Shown here: positions 57,069 to 64,000 of the stretch, one piece after another
How the letters are laid out: each line of letters opens with the position of its first letter
Position numbering within the stretch: position 1 is the first letter of the stretch
Origin: E44-bin89 sp034409565
Lineage (GTDB): Bacteria; Chloroflexota; Dehalococcoidia; Dehalococcoidales; RBG-16-60-22
Reading direction: 5' to 3'
Length of the DNA stretch: 64,000 bases
Assembly (NCBI GenBank): GCA_034409565.1
Contig: DAOUMS010000003.1
Coordinates: forward strand, 1-64,000
Notes under the pieces: model-generated
Seen by the model: only the letters and a program-made list of their open reading frames with translations
Databases searched by the model: none
What the model was told of the DNA's origin: nothing
Position numbers and translations under genes: made by a program

Positions 57069-57651
57069 GACCTATTTCAACGGTAAAGCGGCCATCTGGG
57101 ATGAGGTTGCTGCCGAAAAGGACCAGTCCAGGCTGAGACAGATGGCGGCACGGCTGGACATCAGGCCGGGGTCAGTGGTGCTGGATGTGGGCACCGGCAC
57201 GGGCGTTTTTGTCCCTTTTTTGCGGCAAAGGACTGGTGGTAACGGTAAAATTCTGGCGCTTGATATCGCCGAAAAAATGCTGCACCGGGCCCGGGTAAAG
57301 AATTTCGACGGTGTGGTGTCCTACCTGAATGCAGATGTCGCCCATATCCCGCTGCCTGATGTGTCAGTTGACAGCGTGGTCTGCTACTCAAGTTTCCCGC
57401 ACTTTCAGGACAAAGCAAAGGCTCTTGTGGAGATGTACCGCGTGGTCAAAAACGGTGGCCGTATTTTCATCTGCCATTCTTCAAGTCGGGAAGCGATAAA
57501 CGGGCTGCATAACGGCATTCCCGAGGTGGCCGGTGACGTTATCCCGGAAGAGTATGAGATGCGTTCGATGCTGTCCGAAGTCGGCTTTGCCGACATAAAA
57601 ATAGAAGACAACTGCGAAAATTATCTTTGCCGGGCTTTAAAGGGAGTTTAG
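57061..57651 (+). CDS. Class I SAM-dependent methyltransferase
   Basis: The 196-residue protein has the SAM-binding motif VVLDVGTGTGVFVPFL, ILALDIAEKML and DSVVCYSSFPHF (motif IV region). It is the last gene of the metal ABC operon, coupled to the permease, so it may modify a metal-binding molecule (inference); otherwise the substrate is unknown. Confidence 0.85.
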   Translation: MIRTYFNGKAAIWDEVAAEKDQSRLRQMAARLDIRPGSVVLDVGTGTGVFVPFLRQRTGGNGKILALDIAEKMLHRARVKNFDGVVSYLNADVAHIPLPDVSVDSVVCYSSFPHFQDKAKALVEMYRVVKNGGRIFICHSSSREAINGLHNGIPEVAGDVIPEEYEMRSMLSEVGFADIKIEDNCENYLCRALKGV

Positions 57652-58521
57652 CTTAAAGGCATCGGGGTCAAACTCAAGGCTGATATCCAGCGCCGGCGGC
57701 GAATGGGTGAGGGCGCCTATGGAGATAAAGTCCACGCCGGTAAGGGCGGCCTGACGGACATTGGCCAGGTTGATTCCCCCCGAGGCCTCAATTTTCACTT
57801 TACCCTTCAACGATTTCACCACCTGGCGCATTTCATCGGGGCTCATATTGTCCAGCATGATGATGTCAGCGCCGGCTTCGGTGGCTTCTTTGGCTTCAGC
57901 GATTGAAGTCACCTCAACTTCAACCTTGAGTCCTCTAGGAGCGTTTTTCCTGGCCCGGGCGACGATATCCTTCAGGCTCAGGCCGGTGGCGCGCAACGCC
58001 GCGAGGTGGTTGTCCTTAATCAGTATGCCATCACCGAGGTGGAGACGGTGATTGGTGCCTCCGCCCATGCTCACGGCATGCTTTTCCAGAACACGGAGTC
58101 CGGGGGTGGTTTTCCGGGTGTCGGCAATGTACGTTTCCAGGCCGTGAGTTTCGGCGACATATTTTGCCGTCAGTGAGGCAACGCCGCTGAGACGCTGCAG
58201 GAAATTGAGCGCCGTACGCTCGGCCTTGAGGATGCTGAGCACCTTCCCGCCGACGGCAGCGATTTTGTCGCCGGGTCTGACCACCGTCCCGTCCTTGCTT
58301 ACAGTGCTGAATTCGATGGCAGGGTCGACCCTGAGAAATACTTTGGCCGCTATCTCAATTCCGGCCAGGATGCCGGCGGCTTTGGCGGCTATGGTGGCCC
58401 TGCCCGTGAGTTCCGGCGGGATAAGCATCTCGCTGGTGACATCACCCTGGCCCAGGTCCTCGGCCAGGGCAAGGTCGACGATGGCATCTATCTGTTCTTC
58501 TGGCACTGGTGCTTTTCCCAT
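57637..58521 (-). CDS. nadC: Quinolinate phosphoribosyltransferase
   Basis: The 294-residue protein has LAEDLGQGDVTSEML, RTALNFLQRLSGVASLTA, ADTRKTTPGLRVLEKHAV, GGGTNHRLHLGDGILIKDNH and VEVEVTSIAEA. It forms nicotinate mononucleotide from quinolinate. It lies 16 bases after nadB and converges with the methyltransferase gene. Confidence 0.96.
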   Translation of the reverse strand: MGKAPVPEEQIDAIVDLALAEDLGQGDVTSEMLIPPELTGRATIAAKAAGILAGIEIAAKVFLRVDPAIEFSTVSKDGTVVRPGDKIAAVGGKVLSILKAERTALNFLQRLSGVASLTAKYVAETHGLETYIADTRKTTPGLRVLEKHAVSMGGGTNHRLHLGDGILIKDNHLAALRATGLSLKDIVARARKNAPRGLKVEVEVTSIAEAKEATEAGADIIMLDNMSPDEMRQVVKSLKGKVKIEASGGINLANVRQAALTGVDFISIGALTHSPPALDISLEFDPDAFKLNSL

Positions 58522-58537
58522 TTCCTGCTTCTATCAA

Positions 58538-60082
58538 TTATTCCGCCGTAAAGACGATGTGGCGCTGCCACTCAGTGGACGTCTTGGGGAAATCGGAGCG
58601 GAAGTGGGCGCCGCGGCTCTCCTCACGCCGCAACGCTGCTTCGGTTATCAACCGTCCGGTCAGCACTAGGTTGTGCAGCTCGTGGGAGGGACGGTCGGTG
58701 GGGGGTGGCAATTTATGCTGCCAGGTCGCCAAAATGTCGGCTGCCCGGGACAGGCCGTCAGCATCGCGTATCACCCCAACATGATTCCAGGTCAGTTGCT
58801 GCAGGCTGGCAAAACCGGGCGCGTGGGCCTTATCGGTAGCCTTTCTCTTACCGAGCTTCTGGTGGACCTCCTGACGTTTATGAGTAGCTGATGGGCCGGC
58901 ATTGGCCCCCTTGGCTGTCCTTGCCATGATGCGCTTGCTGAAGACGACCACCTCCAGCATGGAGTTTGAGGCCAGGCGGTTTGCCCCATGCACGCCGGTG
59001 CAGGCGGTCTCGCCGGTGGCGAAAAGCCCGGGCACGTTGGTCTCCCCCAAGCTGTTGGTCTTGATACCGCCCATCATATAATGAGCGGCCGGCGCCACCG
59101 GTACCGGCTCCCTGGTGATATCAAGACCATGGTCAAGGCAGAAACGGTAGATATGGGGGAAGCGGGTGGTAATTACATTTGGGGATAGCTGGGTAACATC
59201 AAGGTAGACCCAGTCTGACCCCGTCTTTTTCATCTCATAGAGGATACTGCGTGCCACCACGTCCCGCGGTGCCAGGTCGCCCTGCGGAGTGTAGTCGGGC
59301 ATAAAGCGGTGCCCTTCGGCATTGCGCAGGATACCGCCTTCGCCCCTGACCGCTTCGGAGATGAGGAAAGGCATTACCCCCGGTAGGTGCAGGGCGGTGG
59401 GGTGGAACTGGAAAAACTCCATATCGGTGATTTCCGCCCCCACCTTGAAGGCGAGAGCGATGCCGTCGCCGGTGGCGATGTCAGAGTTGGTGTTGAACTT
59501 GAAGAGCTGACCGGCACCGCCGGTGGCGAGAATCAGGCTGCGGCATTCGAATATCTCGGTAGCACCAGTGTGGCAGTCCAGCACCTTAAGGCCGGCAACC
59601 GAATTTTTTTCCACCAGAATTTCCGCCGCCTGACTGTCTTCAAGTACCGGGATTCTGGCGGCACGAACGCACCTACTGAGAGTGACCTCAATGTGCTCGC
59701 CGGTAGCGTCACCGCCGGCATGCAGGATGCGGGGGACGCTGTGGGCTGCTTCCAGAGTGAGCGCAATCCGGCCGTTCAGGGTGTCGAAGGGGACACCGAA
59801 ATTGACCAGTTCGGCAATACGGGCCGGGGCTTCATCCACCAGAATTCGTACCGCCTCCTCATCGCACAGACCATCTCCGGTGGTGATGGTATCTTGGTAG
59901 TGCAGGTCTGGGGAATCATCCCCGCCGATAGCGGCCGCGATACCTCCCTGAGCGTGTCTGGTATTGCAGTCCTCAATGCTGCCCTTGGTGATGACCAGCA
60001 CGCTGCCCTGCTCCTGGGCCAGGAGCGCCGTATAGAGGCCAGCGATACCGCTGCCCACGATTATGTAGTCATAATAATTCAT
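58538..60082 (-). CDS. nadB: L-aspartate oxidase
   Basis: The 514-residue flavoprotein has the FAD motif IIVGSGIAGLYTALLA, NTRHAQGGIAAAIGGDDSP, MEFFQFHPTALHL, SEAVRGEGGILRN and ETACTGVHGANRLASNSMLE. It oxidises aspartate (with fumarate in anaerobes) for NAD synthesis. nadA is not in the window. Confidence 0.96.
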   Translation of the reverse strand: MNYYDYIIVGSGIAGLYTALLAQEQGSVLVITKGSIEDCNTRHAQGGIAAAIGGDDSPDLHYQDTITTGDGLCDEEAVRILVDEAPARIAELVNFGVPFDTLNGRIALTLEAAHSVPRILHAGGDATGEHIEVTLSRCVRAARIPVLEDSQAAEILVEKNSVAGLKVLDCHTGATEIFECRSLILATGGAGQLFKFNTNSDIATGDGIALAFKVGAEITDMEFFQFHPTALHLPGVMPFLISEAVRGEGGILRNAEGHRFMPDYTPQGDLAPRDVVARSILYEMKKTGSDWVYLDVTQLSPNVITTRFPHIYRFCLDHGLDITREPVPVAPAAHYMMGGIKTNSLGETNVPGLFATGETACTGVHGANRLASNSMLEVVVFSKRIMARTAKGANAGPSATHKRQEVHQKLGKRKATDKAHAPGFASLQQLTWNHVGVIRDADGLSRAADILATWQHKLPPPTDRPSHELHNLVLTGRLITEAALRREESRGAHFRSDFPKTSTEWQRHIVFTAE

Positions 60083-60085
60083 GCA

Positions 60086-60445
60086 CTATTGCTCTTGGCG
60101 CTGGCCGGCAATGCTGCTTCGGGCCACACGTATACTGGCGCCCGATTCCACTTTCAGCACGATGCTGTCATCGCTCAGGCTCTCCACAACGCCGTAGATG
60201 CCGCCGGTGGTGACAACCTTATCACCGCGTTTCAGCTCTTGCATCAGTTCCTGGTGTCTTTTCTGCTGCCGCCGCTGGGGTCGAATGATGAGAAAGTAGA
60301 AGATAGCGATAAGCAGAACGATGAAAATAATGAGTGTCCAGTCGAAACCGCCCTTTTCCTCAGCTCCTTCTGGCGGTGGCACGCAGCCACCGAGTACTGC
60401 CAGAAACGTGAGCAGCATACCTGTCATCAGACTATACTTCAACAT
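60086..60445 (-). CDS. yajC: YajC preprotein translocase subunit with lipobox
   Basis: The C-terminal part (FYFLIIRPQRRQQKRHQELM, LKRGDKVVTTGGIYGVVESL) is typical YajC, with its membrane helix at about 35-57. The first 21 residues add a signal-like segment ending LAVLGGC, a good lipobox, which ordinary YajC lacks. The protein might be a lipoprotein with two membrane attachments. It lies four bases after nadB's start side and next to miaB on the same strand. Confidence 0.9.
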   Translation of the reverse strand: MLKYSLMTGMLLTFLAVLGGCVPPPEGAEEKGGFDWTLIIFIVLLIAIFYFLIIRPQRRQQKRHQELMQELKRGDKVVTTGGIYGVVESLSDDSIVLKVESGASIRVARSSIAGQRQEQ

Positions 60446-60454
60446 TTTACCTCC

Positions 60455-61708
60455 TTATTTCGTTTTACTGATTTTACCCTGCAATGACCACGGGCTCGTC
60501 TTTTCTATCCGAATATCTACCAGCCGTCCGGTATAATCACGCCCGTCTTTAAAAAAGACCAGCTTGCCGGTACGGGTTCTTCCCTGCCACTTGCCTCTTA
60601 ACCTGGACTCGACTAGGATTTCAATTGTTTTGCCGAGCAGCTTCTCATTGATTTCAGCGGCGATTTTTGTCTGGAGCTGCTCGATGGTATCCAGACGCTC
60701 CTTTTTCACCGCCGGCGGGACGTCATCCTCAAGCTCGCGGGCAGCGGTGGTCCCCGACCTTGGCGAGTACGCGGCAACGTGGACGGTGTCAAACCTGAGC
60801 TCGGAGAGCAGATTTACCGTTTCCCGAAACTGGGATTCCGTCTCCGAGGGAAAGCCAACGATGACGTCCGTGCTCAGCGCTACCCCTGGGACGTTGTCCC
60901 TTAGCCTTTTTACCATCTGCCGGTACCGGGCCGCCGTGTAGCCGCGCCGCATCAGCTTGAGGATATCGTCGCTGCCGGACTGAACTGGCAGGCTTATCCA
61001 TTCGCAGACCTTGTCCAGCCCGGCGATGGCGTTAATGAGCCTGTCACTCATATCCTTGGGATGGTTGGTCAGGAAACGTATCCTCGCCAGACCGGCAATG
61101 GCATTAAGCTCCTGCAGCAGGTCGGCCAGGTCAGGCTTACCGGGCAGGTCGTGGCCGTACGAGTCCACATTCTGCCCCAGTAGAGTTACCTCTTTAGCCC
61201 CCCGTCCGACCAGTTCCCTGATTTCACAGGCAACCTCTGGTACGGGATGGCTTACCTCACGACCGCGGCGGTAGGGGACGATGCAGTAGGCGCAGAAGTT
61301 ATCACACCCCTGGATGATGGTAACGTAGGTGGCTGGGGAGGGGCTTTGGGGTAATGTTGCCATCGCTGCCGGCTTTTCCAGCCAGGGTGGATAGTCGCCC
61401 GGCTTGAAAAAATAGTCCACGTGAGGAAATTCTTTTTGCAAACGCGTGGTATCGGAGTTCACCAGGCAGCCGGTGACGGCCAGGGTGACATCGGGATGTG
61501 TCCGGGCAAGGGGTTGCAGCGCTCTGAGCTTGTTCAGCACGCGGTTTTCCGCGCTCTGGCGCACCACGCAGCTATTGAGCACGATGACGTCGGCACTCTC
61601 GGCAGTGTCTGTTGCCCGGTAGCCGAGGCGCTCAAAAAGGCTGCCGAGTCGCTCTGACTCCGCCTTGTTCATCTGACAGCCTATGGTCCAGATATGGTAG
61701 TTAGACAT
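60455..61708 (-). CDS. miaB: tRNA-2-methylthio-N6-dimethylallyladenosine synthase
   Basis: The 417-residue radical-SAM methylthiotransferase has the N-terminal cluster cysteines (TIGCQMNKAESER, LNSCVVRQSAENR, VTGCLVNSD), the radical-SAM motif CDNFCAYCIVPYRRG and a C-terminal TRAM domain (about 350-410). A little shorter than E. coli MiaB. Confidence 0.94.
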   Translation of the reverse strand: MSNYHIWTIGCQMNKAESERLGSLFERLGYRATDTAESADVIVLNSCVVRQSAENRVLNKLRALQPLARTHPDVTLAVTGCLVNSDTTRLQKEFPHVDYFFKPGDYPPWLEKPAAMATLPQSPSPATYVTIIQGCDNFCAYCIVPYRRGREVSHPVPEVACEIRELVGRGAKEVTLLGQNVDSYGHDLPGKPDLADLLQELNAIAGLARIRFLTNHPKDMSDRLINAIAGLDKVCEWISLPVQSGSDDILKLMRRGYTAARYRQMVKRLRDNVPGVALSTDVIVGFPSETESQFRETVNLLSELRFDTVHVAAYSPRSGTTAARELEDDVPPAVKKERLDTIEQLQTKIAAEINEKLLGKTIEILVESRLRGKWQGRTRTGKLVFFKDGRDYTGRLVDIRIEKTSPWSLQGKISKTK

Positions 61709-61736
61709 TTCCCCCCGTGATTTTCTTTATTAGTAA

Positions 61737-61756
61737 TATACCCCTTTTCAGGGGTA
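61737..61756. terminator. Hairpin between tRNA-Ser and miaB
   Basis: ATACCCC pairs with GGGGTAT around a six-base loop (minus-strand TGAAAA). Only a weak T-rich tail follows, so its activity as a terminator of tRNA-Ser is uncertain. Confidence 0.45.
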
Positions 61757-61773
61757 TCTGTCATTGACTGGTA

Positions 61774-61865
61774 TGGCGGAGGGAGTGGGATTTGAACCCA
61801 CGACCCCGGTTTCCCAGGGTAAGCGCTTAGCAGGCGCCCGCACTAGACCACTATGCGATCCCTCC
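61774..61865 (-). tRNA. tRNA-Ser(GCT)
   Basis: The 5' end is at 61865 and encoded CCA at 61776-61774. The acceptor stem is GGAGGGA/TCCCTCC, the anticodon loop CTGCTAA carries GCT, and the long variable arm (TTACCCTGGGAAACCGGGG) is typical of serine tRNA. It is 92 bases long with CCA. Confidence 0.94.
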
Positions 61866-61891
61866 AATAAACCTTATTTTATGTACATTTT

Positions 61892-61920
61892 AATATATCA
61901 CATATTGATGCTTTGCTCAA
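61892..61920 (-). promoter_or_regulatory. Promoter of tRNA-Ser
   Basis: Minus-strand TTGAGC (61920-61915), 17-base spacer and TATATT (61897-61892). Confidence 0.65.
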
Positions 61921-61982
61921 TCATCAGCCAAAGGTGTTTGCTTGCCTGCTGCGGCCTGTGCTATCATTGGCGCGTAGCTGCC

Positions 61983-62486
61983 ATGGAGATTAACCTGGTC
62001 ATTGACGGAGAGTTTGCCGGTTGCCCTGATGCCGACTGGTTTCGGCGCATTGTAGAAGGGGCACTCAAAGCGCAGGGCGTCAGCCCAAACGCTGAGATGG
62101 GGCTGGTGATAGCCGACCAGGCAAGGGTGCAGGCACTGAATAAGACCTATCGTGGCGAGGACCGCCCCACCGATGTCTTGGCCTTTTACATGACTACGAC
62201 AGGGGAGGAGTTTAGAAGTGAACCTGAGCGGTTTGTGGTGGCGCCCGATGGCAAGCTCCATCTCGGCGAGGTCATCATTTCCTATCCTCAGGCCGTAATA
62301 CAGGCGCAGGAGCAGGGGCATTCGGTTACGAAAGAACTGGCCATTCTCATTATTCACGGTGTGCTCCACCTGCTCGGCCATGACCATGAAAGGCCGGAGC
62401 AGAAGCGTGAGATGACAGCTAGAGAGCAGGCCATTTTACAGGCCATATTCTGGGCTTTGGAGGGAAAGAGTGATGAACAAAGTTGA
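61983..62486 (+). CDS. ybeY: Endoribonuclease YbeY
   Basis: The 167-residue protein carries the zinc motif HGVLHLLGHDHE (HxxxHxxxxxH), RGEDRPTDVLAFYMT and LGEVIISY. It processes 16S rRNA 3' ends and takes part in ribosome quality control. ATG 61983 begins the normal N-terminus; earlier in-frame starts run through the tRNA. Confidence 0.94.
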   Translation: MEINLVIDGEFAGCPDADWFRRIVEGALKAQGVSPNAEMGLVIADQARVQALNKTYRGEDRPTDVLAFYMTTTGEEFRSEPERFVVAPDGKLHLGEVIISYPQAVIQAQEQGHSVTKELAILIIHGVLHLLGHDHERPEQKREMTAREQAILQAIFWALEGKSDEQS

Positions 62487-63048
62487 GTTACCGCCTGACA
62501 GACTGATGCATCCCCGTCCAACGCTTCTGGTGGGGTCAAATGTGGATGGCAAGGCCAATTTCATGGCAATGGGCGGTGGCGGCGTGGTCAACGCGGAACC
62601 GCCAATGATGGGGGTTCTACTGAGACACAAGTCGTATACACTGAAGGGCATCTGGCAGAATAAGACCTTCTCCATGAACACCCCTTCCGTTGACCTAGTA
62701 AAGGAGGCCGACTTCTGCGGCATAGCCTCCGGCGCTGATGTTGACAAGGTGAAAATATGCCGGTTCAAAGTGTTCTATGGGCACCTGAAGACGGCGCCCC
62801 TGATTGAGCAGTGTCCAATCAATCTGGAGTGCCGGGTGATAAGTATCATGAATCTGGGCAGCCACGACTTCATCATCGGGCAGGTGGAGGGGACTTACCT
62901 GTCAGAAGACTGCCTCACCGACGGCAAGCCGGATGTAACCAAAGTCAGGCCGATTATATTTGATGTTACTTTCCGGCGGTACTTCGCTTATGGTGAGGTG
63001 ATTGCCGAAGCATATAAGGCTGGTCTGGAGCTTAAAGAGAGAACATAG
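62473..63048 (+). CDS. Flavin reductase family protein
   Basis: The 191-residue protein has the FMN-binding split-barrel pattern: PTLLVGSNVDGKANFMAMGG, PPMMGVLLRHKSYTLKGI, KTFSMNTPSVDLVKEADFCG and SHDFIIGQVEG. Such proteins reduce flavin or act as flavoprotein oxidoreductases. It overlaps the ybeY stop by 14 bases; GTG 62470 is an alternative start. Confidence 0.85.
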   Translation: MNKVELPPDRLMHPRPTLLVGSNVDGKANFMAMGGGGVVNAEPPMMGVLLRHKSYTLKGIWQNKTFSMNTPSVDLVKEADFCGIASGADVDKVKICRFKVFYGHLKTAPLIEQCPINLECRVISIMNLGSHDFIIGQVEGTYLSEDCLTDGKPDVTKVRPIIFDVTFRRYFAYGEVIAEAYKAGLELKERT

Positions 63049-63050
63049 CG

Positions 63051-63974
63051 TCAACGCCTGGCGGCACTGACCAGCTCGCTAATGTCCCTGACGCCCTCTC
63101 TGGCCATGAACTGCTCGATGCCCTCGAGGACATCAAGGGGGGCACGGGGGTTTATAAAGCTGGCCGAGCCTACCTGTACGGCACTGGCCCCGGCCGTGAT
63201 GAACTCGATGGCATCGCTGCCGGAGGCGATGCCGCCGCAGCCAACGACCGGTATTTTCACCGCCCCGGCCACCTCGTAGACCATGGCCAGGGCAATCGGC
63301 TTTATTGCCGGGCCGGAAAGTCCGCCAGTGCCGTTGCCCAGCAGTGCTTTCCGGGTGAAGATATCTACGGCCATGCCCCGCACCGTGTTAATCAGACAGA
63401 TGGCGTCGGCGCCGGCTTCAGCCACCGCCATGGCCACGCGGGCAATCTCGCTGGTATTCGGGGTCAATTTCACCAGCACGGGTAAAGACGTGCTGGCCCT
63501 GACCGAGGCGGTTACCCTGGCGGCCGGTTCCGGGTGCGCGCCGAACTCGGCACCACCGGCACTGATATTGGGGCAGCTGATATTGACCTCAAGGGCGCTG
63601 ACACCGGGGACGCCGTCCAGCTCTTTCGCCAGTTCTGCGTATTCAGCAATGGTCTCGCCGGCGATATTGACGATTACCGGCACGCGCCATTTTGCCCAGA
63701 CCGGCGCCTTTTCTTCGAGCAGCGCTTTCACCCCGATGTTCTGCAGGCCGATGGAGTTGAGCAGGCCGGAGGGAGTTTCTACCAAACGCGGCTGGGGGTT
63801 GCCGTCCCTTGGTTGCAGGGTGGTTCCCTTGCAGACGATGGCGCCCAGTTTCTGGATATCAAACAGGTGGCTGTACTCGGTGCCATAGCCGAAAGTGCCG
63901 GACGCGGTCATGACCGGGTTGGCCAGCCGCAGACCCGTCCTGTTTTTCGGGGCCAGCTCTACTGAGAAGTTCAT
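63051..63974 (-). CDS. pyrD: Dihydroorotate dehydrogenase, class 1B catalytic subunit
   Basis: The 307-residue FMN barrel has NPVMTASGTFGYGTEY, the catalytic Cys in LEVNISCPNI, KLTPNTSEIARVA, LINTVRGMAVD and CGGIASGSDAIEF. The Cys base and the MNFSVELAPKNRTGLRLANP opening fit class 1B, which works with the Fe-S flavoprotein PyrK. PyrK would be expected just upstream, outside the window. Confidence 0.94.
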   Translation of the reverse strand: MNFSVELAPKNRTGLRLANPVMTASGTFGYGTEYSHLFDIQKLGAIVCKGTTLQPRDGNPQPRLVETPSGLLNSIGLQNIGVKALLEEKAPVWAKWRVPVIVNIAGETIAEYAELAKELDGVPGVSALEVNISCPNISAGGAEFGAHPEPAARVTASVRASTSLPVLVKLTPNTSEIARVAMAVAEAGADAICLINTVRGMAVDIFTRKALLGNGTGGLSGPAIKPIALAMVYEVAGAVKIPVVGCGGIASGSDAIEFITAGASAVQVGSASFINPRAPLDVLEGIEQFMAREGVRDISELVSAARR

Positions 63975-64000
63975 CAGCGTTAGTTAAGGCAGTTCAAAAG

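Noticed and set aside
1..64000. CRISPR arrays, transposase genes or rRNA genes
   Set aside because: No regularly spaced repeats, DDE transposase motifs or rRNA sequence were seen. The only repeats are the attachment cores, the 34-bp promoters, the arm motifs and the 16-bp pair.

Overview
The window looks like a piece of a Chloroflexota genome, most likely class Dehalococcoidia. This is inferred from gene content only: an archaeal-type NrpR regulator beside an alpha-type glutamine synthetase, a UPF0182 protein, 4-hydroxybutyryl-CoA dehydratase chemistry, frequent GTG starts and GC-rich core genes. No rRNA or marker phylogeny is available here. From about 8.8 kb to the right end the DNA is ordinary chromosome with short operons on both strands. 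The first 8.8 kb is AT-richer accessory DNA arranged around a tRNA-Glu gene.

Accessory region (1-8804). On the left is the end of one element: a truncated XRE repressor, an unknown protein and a tyrosine recombinase broken by a single in-frame amber codon, stopping at the 3' end of tRNA-Glu. On the right is a second element of about 6.5 kb (2279-8784), bounded by perfect 22-bp direct repeats derived from the anticodon/D-arm part of tRNA-Glu. Its insertion left the 5' half of the original tRNA-Glu beside tRNA-Gln (8763-8804), and the element supplied a replacement 5' half, giving the hybrid tRNA at 2244-2320. The integrase reading frame crosses the attachment core. The helix-turn-helix N-terminus is at the right end (from 8622) and the catalytic part is at the left end (to 3112). 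Joining the ends in silico gives one uninterrupted 324-residue frame downstream of a near-perfect, apparently leaderless promoter and a small excisionase-like gene. Integration therefore separates the integrase from its start and promoter. The cargo includes an AbiGi/DUF2971-like protein, small membrane proteins each behind a strong promoter (two promoters share an identical 34-bp repeat), a nuclease-fold protein, a replication-type HTH protein and a possible attenuator.

Core region. In order: rnc; a PflX-like radical SAM protein and acylphosphatase; a molybdenum-cofactor operon (mobA-moeA-mobB-DUF362); pepA with a kinase; degV-plsY-degV, which fits a FakB/PlsY fatty-acid route; padR with a HAAS membrane protein; nrpR-UPF0182 with glnA; hisHF; a canonical zinc-binding lipoprotein; a DUF4349/PKD lipoprotein; an SDR and a 4-hydroxybutyryl-CoA dehydratase homologue; pncC, tspO, rph; proB-orf-proA; mfd; an AT-rich AbiV-type HEPN gene; tlyA; purF; lexA with a clear SOS box; ilvE; dinB; pyrF; dtd; a Fur/Zur-type regulator with a metal ABC transporter; nadB-nadC; yajC; miaB; tRNA-Ser; ybeY; pyrD.

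Regulation visible in the DNA includes many TTGACA/TATAAT-type promoters, an SOS box on lexA, a shared TGCAA-N4-TTGCA palindrome in front of both the Fur-type gene and the metal transporter operon, a PadR-operon promoter with a palindrome, and two genes (the excisionase-like gene and purF) whose start codons lie where transcription should begin.
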